Of a stretch of DNA of 46,254 bases, positions 30,360 through 39,994 are shown piece after piece (the first letter of the stretch is position 1; every line of letters starts with the position of its first letter). The position numbers and the translations under genes were made by a program. The DNA comes from Priapulus caudatus (lineage: Eukaryota; Priapulida; Priapulimorpha; Priapulimorphida; Priapulidae): contig NW_014577409.1 in assembly GCF_000485595.1 (NCBI RefSeq), forward strand, positions 171,975 through 218,228, read 5' to 3'. Below the pieces are notes generated by a model. The model worked only from the letters and a program-made list of their open reading frames with translations. It was not told where the DNA came from and ran no database searches.

Positions 30360-31740
30360 TGTGATTAGGCTTGGTGTTTTCTTTAGGATTTTCTGCGGTT
30401 TTCCTTTTACGCTTGGTGTTTTGGTCATTGCGGGTTTCGTTTGAATTTTCTGCAGCTTTTCTTTCATTAGGCTTGGTGTTTTCTTCAGGATTTTCTGCGG
30501 TTTTCCTTTTACGGTTGGTGTTTTGGTCATTGCGGTTTTGTTTCACAGGTTTGCCTGTTGAAAAAATCAACTGTTACCCAATCATCAACATGGTTCGAAT
30601 TCTGACATCTATCTTTGCCTGACATGCAAGCATCACAGAAGCAGGCCAAATTCCTGGTTTTCATCATTATATTCGCAACTGACCTGACGCAATACAAATC
30701 TCTAGTGCCTGTTACAGTCTGCTCCATGATCCACGTCCACAACAAGGAAAAACACTCCTGTTTGGCCCATCTTCTTTCGTCAGTACTTTTTTGCAGAAGT
30801 CAAGCATTTCTTGTGCATTTGTAACTACTGCCCTCCTTCGCCTCACTGCATTTCGCACAAAGCCTTTTATAACGCTTGTAGAACCATCATATGGCTCCTT
30901 GCCATGATAGCTACCGAAGAAAATCGTGTGACATCGCAGCCCTCGACACTAACGGTTGTCCGATTGCCCGGGACAAGTGAAAGTCTATGTCGGACAAGTT
31001 ATTCTCTTGCCTAGTTGCCCGATCGGACAACTGAAAAGTTCTAGTTGTTTAATATTCCTAACATCCTCTGACCCAGGGCGCTATCGCACTACATTCTCAC
31101 TTCAAACGTTTTCAAAGGTCCATGAAAAAAGCAGCCCGCAACACCCACTGTTACCATTACAGATTTATTCAGAGCGGCAATGCATACCTCCCTGGCCGGG
31201 GCGGCATTGATTTATGTACTGGGGTGGGGGTACGATTGTTTATAAGTCGGTTGGGGCATATTCATTACTGAATATGTAGGGGGTGGGCATCGCTGGGATG
31301 AGAGGCCGACAGCAAAACTCTTTCCTGTGATTGAGGAAAAAGCTGCAATCGGTAAATAATGACACACAATGAGCGTGCCAGCATGCAAACATAAACGTGT
31401 GAATTTCATTACGATTTTACATGTACTGTATTTACACGTGTATAAGTATAATTCATGTATATTATAAGTCTCACCCCATATTTTGCATTGAAAAGTTGGT
31501 ACAAACATGGTTACATTAACAAGATTTCTTGGCCTCGGCTATAAGTCGCACCTCCTGATTTTTTTTATTGAAGTTGTGTACAAAAAGCGCGGTTTATACA
31601 CAAGTAATTACGGTATATATACTGTAAGTGTAATACGCACGCACGCATGCAAATGCGCGCGCAGACACATGCCCAGGTATGTGCGAGCCTATATGCACGC
31701 AGGGAATACTGGCAAAAATATCAGGAGTGTATAATATATA
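30360..31740. repeat. Duplicated block, copy 1
   Basis: Homologous along its length to 35465-36900 in the same orientation. Shared landmarks include TTCACAGGTTTGCCTGTTGA (30542 and 35724), TTCGCACAAAGCCTTTTATA, CGATTGCCCGGGACAAGTGA and a CTGTGATTGAGGAAAAAGCT phrase. Copy 1 is cut at its left edge, where the GC-rich repeat begins, and so lacks the OTU region that follows in copy 2. Confidence 0.92.
30365..31000 (-). pseudogene. Transposon-type HGK protein with basic repeat tail, copy 1
   Basis: Minus-strand frames encode YHGKEPYDGSTSVIKGFVRN then NAQEMLDFCKK (near 30920-30790). They continue with TGTRDLYCVRSVANIMM, NLACFCDACMSGKDRC and NSNHVDDWVTVDF (30745-30540), a Cys-containing motif. Last comes an Asn/Lys/Glu-rich repeat tail (KRKTAENPEENTKPNERKA, repeated) at 30550-30365. 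The HGKxPxDG block followed by a CxC--C end matches a family of uncharacterised invertebrate transposon proteins. At least one frameshift separates the blocks. Confidence 0.5.
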
Positions 31741-31849
31741 TATAGCGCACGAAATAGACTAACTCCCTCGCTATTCGTGCAGACTCGACACGTTTACTTT
31801 AGGCCTAGTACTGTATTATTCACTCACCCCACAACGACAGGACAATACG

Positions 31850-32275
31850 GGGCTTACTCACCGAACGGCCGCTCGAGGCAGAACGCGGTGGGGCTTACTC
31901 TCTCCCTCTCGCTCTACCACTTTCTATATCTCTCTCCCGAACTCTCCAACTCTCTCTCGATTCCTTTGTCTTCCGAACTCTCCAACTACAATCAACCTCT
32001 CTCCTGCGCTCCTACCCGCAAACTACCACGAGACAACGGCGAATTCCCGCCTGTCACCTGCAGGCCAACTGTTTCGCCGATCTCTGCCGCTAGAGGGGAC
32101 CCACTGCATCCGGCATGGCGGCCCCCTTTGTTGATGTTGCAATCGGTAAGCAAACCCCCGACAAAACAGACACGAAGACAAAACAATTAGACAAGACAAA
32201 CATTCACCCATCTCCCCATCTCCCGGTACCCAGGGGCTACACCCCCACCGCTCTGGGAACCCGAGGGCCCGATAC
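31850..32275. other. Pyrimidine-rich stretch, possible LTR or TE end
   Basis: Two copies of CCGAACTCTCCAACT (near 31937 and 31974) sit in a run of CTCTCT/TCTCCC. This is followed by a non-repetitive GC-rich piece ending in CCCGGTACCCAGGGGCTACA. A solo LTR is one possibility; no terminal repeat could be fixed. The ORFs here look like by-products of the CT-rich tract. Confidence 0.3.
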
Positions 32276-32282
32276 CACCGCT

Positions 32283-33279
32283 ACAATATAATTACATATT
32301 TTGCTTTATATTGGCTATCAAGCCTCAACAATCGACCACGGTATAATCGCATCTAGGCCGCTCCAGAGAAACATTCTGCAAACGAATGTTCAGAATGCTC
32401 ATGACCCTTTCTGCAGGGTTGACAAAGCTGTGACTCGGTACACACCTGTCATGGATCCACATGTCGGAATTTAATTATCTAAACAAGCAAATGGCAGCAC
32501 ATCTCACAGTCTCAAGCGTGTTTCTTTGGTCAGTTCCTCCATCGATTAACTTGACCAACACCGGAGGCGGGGAGGTTTCTCCTTGGCATAGAAGTTTTGA
32601 CAGTACTGCGGCATGACGAAACGGCGATGCTGTCTGTAAGACTGAATCGTTGATGACAGTTGTGACTTGACTGAGTCTGCCTGGCTTCCCATATGGGACT
32701 TTTTCGCTTTGTCATCACAAAAGAGTAGGGCACACTTGTCACCCAGCTCAATGGCTCGCTGTTTCAGATATTGACCAAATGTTGAACAGTACCAAGTAGG
32801 CCAACACCATCTTTCACTAGTAAAACTTGGTAGAAAGCCTTTGTCGCGTCTGATGCACAGAACAAAAGGTCATCTCCCCCAGAACATATGGCAGTCGGTT
32901 TCAATGCAACATCCAAATTAATGGCATCCTGCACCAAAGTTGATTCATTATATTTTGTGTCTTTCCTTTAAATGTGCATTCCCAGTCTTCTCTTTATGTC
33001 GGACATGGTTCCATGATGTGGCAGTCCAATTGCAACCAAGTGCTCATAGACAGATGCTTTAGATACAAGGCTGGATAATCTAATGGCAACCTTGCCATGT
33101 ACTTCCACAAATGAAATTCTCTCATCTTTGTGGCAGATCAAGCAGATTCCCCCTGCCACACCGTAATCGACTAGGCGATTAGCATACAGTTCGACTTCCT
33201 TTACCCGGCCACGGCGGGACCAGCACCCATCCGAATAAGGGATTTGGCCGGATATGAGAGTTATGCTCAAACACAGCAT
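32283..33279 (-). pseudogene. Internally deleted second copy of the DDE transposase
   Basis: 32283-32770 is a near-identical copy of about 24997-25485, including the second-Asp and NPAERVMSILNI segments, with small indels. At about 32772 it switches to sequence matching 28838-28860 (AAATGTTGAACAGTACCAAG). It then extends upstream through DDLLFCASDATKAFYQVLLV and, at 33279-32968, YGVAGGICLICHKDERISFV and RLSSLVSKASVYEHL. It therefore keeps the N-terminal and C-terminal ends and lacks the middle. The pogo-like end near 33188-33270 marks its upstream limit. Confidence 0.7.
33188..33262. mobile_element. pogo/Tigger-like terminal sequence, second instance
   Basis: ACAGTTCGACTTCCTTTACC followed by CGGCCACGGCGG, and about 35 bp later GAATAAGGGATTTGGCCGG in inverted sense, make a short inverted pair of pogo style. 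It is close in sequence to 27849-27886. Confidence 0.5.
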
Positions 33280-33289
33280 TTCTATGCAG

Positions 33290-34170
33290 TTTAGTAGGGG
33301 TTATGCATGTGGTAATGTATTTATTCGTTGCTACGATTGATTATTTGTAACAAACTGTCGTGTTTTATCGTTTATATGAAATGGAAATAAAATAAAATAA
33401 AGCAGAAATTTTACCACTTCGTTTTATGTGTTTCTTTTGTGCTGAGATCTAGGGCTGTAACGATCGATACACTCGTGACGTTGTATGCCTAGGGCTGTTA
33501 CATGTGCGCGGCAGTGGCGCCTTTGATTGAAGGACGGGGCTTGATCGATTGTGAGTGCGTAGCGAGGTAGCGAGTTTCGCTAACGTCCGCTAGTAAAAGT
33601 TGTTCGTTAACGGACGAAAGTTGTCCGGAGGCATAGCGGACAACACAAACACTCACGCATGCACACACTCACATTTGTGTTCATTCACATAGTATACAAT
33701 GTATATATCTTTTATTCCTTGGTAGTTTTTACAGCATCAACAAGTATAGGCCGTATATTTATACATGTACATGTACATAGGCGTTTGCACTTACGGTAAT
33801 GTAACGTTCTCTATTTACTATGCTGGATACAACATAAGCAGGAAGACAGGGATACGCAATTAACGTGCCTACATGGTGTAGCGTATATTCTCGTGTCGTA
33901 CTGTACTGACACCTGGTGGCAGAGAACACAAACACCAGACACATCACTGAACTGACTAATTCTACAGTTATTGATAAAATACTATTATTCAGGCATGCAA
34001 ATGCTTCAAGACTGAAAAACCTGCAATAGCACTTTCAAGCCTGAAAATAAAGGTTCTAATCTAGTGGAATAATGATAATGGCAATGCATTTAGCCAAGTT
34101 AGCAAGATTTTCAGCCCTGATGTAATGTGAGGTTCTGTAATATTCCCCTGGGCAGTCTTTAGCTGTTGAC
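33290..34170. other. Spacer with hAT-like end and AT-rich DNA
   Basis: AGGGCTGTAACGATCGATAC at 33451 resembles a hAT terminus and is followed by a second AGGGCTGTTAC at about 33491. A GTCCGCTA/TAGCGGAC inverted pair lies near 33586-33640. No gene supported. Confidence 0.4.
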
Positions 34171-34229
34171 TATTGTTCAGTCTGGAGCGCTGTGGTCAAA
34201 ACAAACCAACTCACCTGTATGCCTCCTAG

Positions 34230-34640
34230 GTGATCCACATCACCAGAATCTGTGGCAGGGAATCCTGGAATACAGAAAGTGAATACATTTATTAATGTAG
34301 GCCTGCTAAACACACTGGTCCTTTTATTTACATACTGACACACACTCCTGCAAATGAGCACTTTGTGAACTTACCATCCATTCTGTTCATCTCCATGATC
34401 AACAGTGTCGCCCAGGTCACCAGGTTCACTGACATCACCATGCTCCACATTACCAGAGTCTGTGGCAGGGAATCCTGGAATACAGAAAGTGAATATATTT
34501 ATTAATGTAGGCCTACTAAACACCCTGGTCCTTTCATTTACATACTGACACACACTCCTGCAATGAAGCACATTGTGAACTTACCATTCTGTTCATCTCC
34601 ATGATCAACAGTGTCGCCAGTCATCAGGAGCTCTGTCATG
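34230..34640 (-). repeat. 210-bp tandem duplication containing an exon and intron borders
   Basis: The block around TGTGGCAGGGAATCCTGGAA at 34251 is repeated at 34461, a period of 210 bp, and the start of a third unit lies around 34570-34620. On the minus strand each unit has an acceptor (CTGTATTCCAG), the coding phrase GFPATDSG followed by an Asp/His/Gly-rich stretch ending DTVDHGDEQNG, and a donor (GAATG/GTAAGTTC). The most distal unit ends ILGGIQ-like before GTGAGT. The result is a run of duplicated short acidic exons. Confidence 0.85.
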
Positions 34641-35470
34641 TCTGTGAGCAGGGTGAGGTCTTCATCACACCAGTCCGTTTCATTAAGCATAGGGGACCGC
34701 TGGGCTTCCTTCTCGGGCACACTCATGGACAACAGTGGGACAAAATGGTTAGGACTCCATATTATCCCTGGCTTGCTAGCATTACATCTATGACATTGGC
34801 ATAAGCATTACAGCTTGATGATTGTAACAGCAGGATCTTTCTCAATGCGTGGATTGACTTTCCTGTTGATGACATCTCGAACTGTGGCGGATCCCAATTC
34901 TGGATATACTGATTGTATGGGGTAACCCAATACACTTGACATCGCACAGAGTTCCCACATTCCAAGGTATTTCCCATTTTTAATGCATTTCACGGCCAGA
35001 TATTCATAGGCCTCTTTTATGACTTGTTCTGTAATGCAGCCACTTGGCAAATGAGCATCTGAGAAAATTGTACGCATTTCCATCTGGTAAGAATCTCCGT
35101 TCAGGTAATGAGCCATCTCGCTTGCCATCTCGCATGTAATTCTCACTCGTATCTCCTTCCAGGCATTTTCATAACCGAAGGCGAAAATGCTTCCTGCACG
35201 TGGCAGGCAGTTGCCATCTGCGGTGGGGTGCAGAGAGGATAAAGACAACGTGCAGCATAATCGGATGGTATCAGTTCAAGGGCCAGCTGGTCAATGGGAC
35301 GACTCACACTCAGTATAGACACGGAGTCTGTCATTCCCTGGATAAGGTAAGCATCTACCACTGGTTCAACTTCTTTTACTTTGCTTCGGAGGTCATCAAT
35401 GTCAGCTGCTCCCAGGAGATATTTATAAATTGTATCGAAGTCCTTGTCCTCCTTGCCAGTGTAGACCGGG
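34540..35470 (-). pseudogene. OTU-peptidase-like domain, transposon-associated
   Basis: The minus frame from about 35470 reads VYTGKEDKDFDTIYKYLLGA, VDAYLIQGMTDSVSILSVS and LALELIPSDYAA. After a frameshift near 35230 it gives LHPTADGNCLPRAGS, GYENAWKEIRVRITCE and MWELCAMSSVLGYPIQSVYP. Past an in-frame TAA near 34805 it reads SPNHFVPLLSMSVPEKEAQ to a donor at about 34584. DGNC supplies the OTU catalytic Cys with its Asp, and NHF the catalytic His, at the expected order and roughly 160-residue spacing. OTU enzymes cleave ubiquitin chains; vertnin-like OTU domains occur in several animal transposons. One frameshift and one stop make this copy probably inactive, unless they are consensus errors. 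Confidence 0.7.
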
Positions 35471-36900
35471 GCTTTGTTTTGGTCATTGCGGTTTTGTTTT
35501 GGATTTTCTGCAGCTTTTCATTCATTAGGCTTGGTGTTTCTTTTATTAGGCTTGGTGTTTTCTTTAGGATTTTCTGCGGTTTTCCTTTTACGCTTGGTGT
35601 TTTGGTCATTGCGGGTTTCTTTTGGACATTCTGCAGCTTTTCTTTCATTAGGCTTGGTGTTTTCTTCAGGATTTTCTGCGGTTTTCCTTTTACGGTTGGT
35701 GTTTTGGTCATTGCGGTTTGGTTTCACAGGTTTGCCTGTTGAAAAAATTAACTGTTACCCAATCATCAACATGGTTCGAATTCTGACATGCAAGCATCAC
35801 AGAAGCAGGCCAACTTCCTGGTTTTTATCATTATATTCGCAACTGACCTGACGCAATGCAAAGCTCTGGTGCCTGTTACAGTCTGCTCCATGATCAACGT
35901 CCACAACAAGGAAAAACACTTCTGTTTGGCCCATCTTCTTTCGTCAGTTCTTTTTTACAGAAGTCAGGCATTTCTTGTGCATTTGTAACTACTGCCCTCC
36001 TTCCCCTCACTGCATTTCGCACAAAGCCTTTTATAACGCTTGTAGCACCATCATATGGCCCCTTGCCATGATGGCTACCGAAGAAAATCGTGTGACATCG
36101 CAGCCTCGACACTATACGGTTGTCGATTGCCCGGGACAAGTGAAAGCTAATGTCGGACGATAGTATCTCTCTGCCTAGTTGCCCGATCAGAACAACTGAA
36201 AAGTCTAGCTTGTTTAATATCTAACATCCTCTGACCCAGGGCGCTATCGCACTACATTCTCACTTCAAACTGTTTCAAAGGTCATGGAAAAAAGCAGCCG
36301 CAACACACCACTGTTACTAATTACAGATTGTATTCAGAGCGCAATGCAATACCTCCCTGGCCGGGGCGGCATTGATTAGTCACTGGGTGGGGGTAGTCGA
36401 TTGTTATAAGTCATGTTGGGCGATATTCATGTTACGAATGAATGTTAGGGTGGGCATCCGCTGGGATGAAGCCGACACAAAAACTCTTTCCTGTGATTGA
36501 GGAAAAAGCTGCAATCGGTAAATAATGACATACAAATGAGCGTGCCACATGCAACATAAGCGTGTGAATTCATTACGATTTTATCATTACTGGTATTACA
36601 CGTGTATAATATAGATCATGTAATATAAGCTCACCCATATTTTCATTGAAAAGTTGTACAAACCATGGTATCATTTAAAAAGTTTCTGGCCTGCGGCTAT
36701 AAGTCGCACCCCCTGATTTTTTTATTGAAGTGTGTACAAAAAGCGCGGTTAATACACAAGTTAATTACGTTGTATATATAACTGTAAGTGTTAATACGCA
36801 CGCACCATGCAAACGCGTGCGCGAGACAACATGCCTGCCTAGGTATGTGCGAGCCGTGCTATATTCACGCAGGGAATACTCGGGAAAGAATTCAGAGTAT
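35465..36900. repeat. Duplicated block, copy 2
   Basis: Partner of 30360-31740. The part from 36110 to 36840 differs from copy 1 mostly by scattered single-base insertions and deletions and few substitutions; the part from 35465 to 36100 is much cleaner apart from one deletion of about 17 bp. The block ends in AT repeats near 36900. Confidence 0.92.
35468..36139 (-). pseudogene. Transposon-type HGK protein with basic repeat tail, copy 2
   Basis: From 36139 the minus strand encodes IFFGSHHGKGPYDGATSVIK, NAVRGRRAVVTNAQEMPDF and KEDGPNRSVF. After a frame change it gives NSNHVDDWVTVNF. From 35740 to 35468 comes an Asn/Lys/Glu repeat tail (NDQNTNRKRKTAENPEE and KPNERKAAE units, at least five in all), which runs straight into the OTU-like frame at 35470. 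A TGA at about 35517 arises where the other copy has AGA. The TTTTTTCAACAG just before the tail (about 35737) could be a splice acceptor. Together with the OTU part this looks like one multi-domain transposon protein. Confidence 0.5.
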
Positions 36901-36904
36901 ATAT

Positions 36905-37680
36905 ATATTATAATATATCTACCACATCTATTAGTAATATGTATATATATCTACTTTATATATATAGGTCTCTATTATATCCTGAATTAAATGATTATGC
37001 ACTGAATCCAAAAGAGGCACATTAACGGCTCATAGATTGCACATAGTAAATTTTGGACAAGTAAAACAAAATTCGGACAAGTCAAAATTGCTTCCTTGTG
37101 CCGACAGGACAACGCAAATTGAAAGGTAAAGCGTCGAGGCCTGCACTCGACTTTCAGGTCTCCTTTCAGCTTCAGAAATGTCTTTTGTATTGAGACCCGC
37201 ATCCATCAGTGAACTGGATCAAGTGCGAAAATATCAAGGGAACCTCCTGCTGCTCTGAGATGACGAGCCGGCTGTTTCAACAAATTCTTCAACACGGCGA
37301 AAGCATCGTGCAACTTGTCAGGAGACAGGAATATTATCTTCTCCTTCCATATTCCGTGTAGGAACACAGTAGTAGCTTACAATCGGGTGAATCGTCACCT
37401 GTTCGTGATACCAGTGGGCAGACTGCACTTCATCTTGTTCATTTCTGTTCAAAAGTGGGCCTTTTTATACAATTCTTGCCGAACCACGAGACTTAAGTAA
37501 GTCACGCGTTGGCCCATATAACAAGGATCGCTTTCACAACGTTCGATAAGTGGGGGCGTAACTGACCACTGGCCCACTGCCTTGACACTAATGAGGCGGG
37601 TGACTGATTAGTCGCCCGCGGCCAGTCCCTGTCACCGAATCTGCCGGTGTAAATTCTAATAACAAATTATGACTGAATTT
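36905..37680. other. Spacer without supported gene
   Basis: AT-rich start, then mixed-composition sequence. The open frames are short and do not resemble any family I know. Confidence 0.4.
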
Positions 37681-37691
37681 GCTTCATTACA

Positions 37692-37771
37692 AGGTGGAGG
37701 AGGAGGAGGAGGAGGTGGAGAACGTGGGGAGAAGGTGGAGGAGAGGAAGAGGGAGGAGGTAGAGGAGGGTG
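37692..37771 (+). repeat. GGA-rich simple repeat
   Basis: GGAGGAGGAGGAGGAGGTGG and related purine-only tracts for about 80 bp. The G-run spacing would allow G-quadruplex or triplex formation. Confidence 0.93.
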
Positions 37772-38143
37772 CCTCTGTAATGTTTGAATATTATCTCACG
37801 GAGACAAACAACGCCTAACACTAATGGTTGCTGCGAACAAGAAGACTTTTAATGCCCCCTATCGGGGAAACGTAAAACTACACAGTTGTACACTGAATAT
37901 CACATCTCTCCCCTTCTTATTGGATTGACAACCAATGTCTAATATAATGGAATAATAAACACCAAATGAAAGTTAAACAAAGTCCTTTAACTTATGTTTA
38001 AAACCCTATTAACGGGAGAATTGCTTAATGTTGAAGAAACTGAAAGTAGCATGACTGATGTCCAAAATACAACTGGATTGAACATAGGTGAAATTAAACA
38101 ATATAATTAAGTGACAGTTTTCCCTGACAAATTTTCACTCTGC

Positions 38144-38672
38144 TTAATGTCCACTTGTAAACGGATCAAACAGCATAGGTGCATCATTTGCACTTGTTGA
38201 CTGGTGAAAGAATGTTACCAACTTCCTGCCCTTGCCCACCAGTCTTGACACTTCCGTAACCTTCAGGGAATTCTTCACAACCAGGTTAATGCTTTGGCCA
38301 TAACAACCAAATCTTTGCCACTTGAGCAGTTCAAAAGCCTTCTTCTCATTCGCTGCATTGTCAGTTACCGCGATAGGAGAACGTGGCAAGTCCCACATAG
38401 CCTGTGTGTCTAGCAAGCTAGCTGAAATATTCTCTCCCGTGTGGGAGCCGGTAACCTTCCTGGTTTCTAGTACTGCACTCCGGAGTTCCCAGTCTGCATC
38501 AACGAAATGAGCTGTCACCATCTGGTAGCTCTCAGTGCTGATACTAGTCCATCCATCGTGGGTAATCGCGACATCACTGCAGGCCTGGATGTCCCTCTTT
38601 AGCGCCAGTTTCATAGCAGTTGCCTTCTTCTCCAGGGCACTGGCCAGGGTTTTCCTACTTGGTATTACATAC
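38144..38672 (-). pseudogene. hAT transposase core fragment (ZBED1-like)
   Basis: The frame opens after a GTTGCAG acceptor near 38673 and encodes YVIPSRKTL, then DVAITHDGWTSISTESYQMV (first catalytic Asp), VTAHFVDADWELRSAVLETR, SHTGENISASLLD, IAVTDNAANEKKAFELL (second Asp), FGCYGQSINLVVKNSLKV and LVTFFHQSTSAND. This is the RNase H-like first half of a ZBED1-type hAT transposase. It ends at a stop at 38144 with no all-alpha insertion, final Glu or dimerisation part. The BED finger exon was not found upstream. Confidence 0.88.
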
Positions 38673-38808
38673 CTGCAACATAGAAGTAATAGAACATAGA
38701 TGTTAATGTTATATCTATATATAATTGGCAGTCCATAACTAGTGTCAATCGATCAATTTGAGACTATAATCGATCCCCCGCGAAGAAGTTGGCGGGGATA
38801 CTATGGTT

Positions 38809-39069
38809 TCATGTCTCTCCAGCCGCCGCCGCAGACAGGCACTGAGGTGAAGTTCTCTTAAGCCGTCTCTCTGAGCTCTCGTGAACCTGAGTAGAATGTT
38901 TACCATCTCGATATACTTCCACCAGAATTCGAAATTGTGACCGACTTCTCTGCTGTCGATAAAATGCTGCTAGACTGTTCTGAAATCGAGATGATGCCAC
39001 TACCGAGATTAGTACTTCGTAGTCATACTGATCACTTGGGTTCGTCACTACACCTATCAGTTTATTCAA
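38809..39069 (-). other. Open frame of doubtful status
   Basis: Eighty-six residues with SDQYDYEVLISVVASSRFQN. The composition is protein-like but I find no family and no splice signals. It lies where a BED-finger exon of the hAT relic could be, but no Cys/His finger is visible. Confidence 0.2.
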
Positions 39070-39303
39070 ATTAGGATCTTATTTTACACAAAGATTGGTG
39101 TTGTTGTTTTTTTGTTGTTTTTAACCAGCGAAGATAATTGTACAATTACTTGCTAAAACTACATTCGTTATATCTGCTAATACTACTATTATTCGTTACA
39201 CTATGCATTTTGTCAATATTTTGTTAGTATTCGTCAGGGTAGGCTGACGGCATCGTGAAGGGGGTTTCGGATGTCCCCTCGTGCTTGCTGCTGCATGCGC
39301 TGC

Positions 39304-39769
39304 CTAACGAGGGAGTCTCCGGCTGGATGTCGGCCCCGGTGGCGTCCTGGGACGGCTGATCTCCGGAGCTGGTGGTTCGTAGCAATGCTCCTCCCATTGC
39401 TCGAGAATGGCGTGTGTCGGCGGCTCCGGCTGCTCGTCCCATTGCTCGGGAGTATGGTTTATCGGCGGTGTCGGTTGCTCGTCCCATTGCTCGGGCGTGG
39501 CGTTTGTCGATGGCGATGGCGGTGGAGTCAGGCGCTTTATTGTGAATTCCCATGTGCGATACTTATGATAGTACCGCTCGGGGTAATCCTGTTTAAAGCG
39601 ATCCACAAAGATGCAGGCGGTGAGGCCCGCACCACCTCCACGCAGCTGCGTCCACGTCTGTGGTGCCCAGGGGTTGCCTCCCGTGTGCGGCAGTCCATCT
39701 AGGCCCGATCCGTCCGGGGTAGGTACGAGCTCCAGGGCGTATCTGGCTGGTGTTGTCGTGTATTCATAT
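39304..39769 (-). CDS. Unrecognised frame with Pro-rich 15-residue repeats
   Basis: Open for about 155 residues from just after a stop near 39770. The first half reads ARYALELVPTPDGSG, HTGGNPWAPQTWTQLRGGG, AGLTACIFVDRFKQDYPERY and WEFTIKRL. The second half is three copies of TPEQWDEQP-type units with Pro-Pro spacers (39388-39510), from a 45-bp tandem DNA repeat. Then comes a Pro/Arg tail. GC content is much higher than its surroundings. The start is not an ATG, so it may be an internal exon or a fragment. I cannot assign a family; a transposon or viral structural-type protein is possible but unproven. Confidence 0.4.
39388..39510. repeat. 45-bp coding tandem repeat
   Basis: GTCCCATTGCTCGGG recurs at about 39437 and 39482, and a diverged copy (CTCCCATTGCTCGAG) at 39390. 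The period is a multiple of three, so the reading frame is kept. Confidence 0.85.
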
Positions 39770-39994
39770 ATTCAAGGTTTTTTTGTTTCCAACAAACAAT
39801 ACTTTTAAATAACTTTCTAATAGGCGGGCGGGTTGCATGCAACCTGCCCCAAAACGCAAAAATTACAAAAAGCCACCCAAGCATGTAGCGAAAATTAGCG
39901 GCAAATAGTTCTATGATTAAAACATACTATAGGATTAATGATTTGGAGGGAAATATAGTACTACATGTAGTTACAGTAGTAATTAAGTACACAC

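Noticed and set aside
31777..32190. 137-residue plus ORF
   Set aside because: Mostly a translation of CT-rich low-complexity DNA.
37200..37500. Short frame with a possible coding look
   Set aside because: No recognisable motif and no splice signals.
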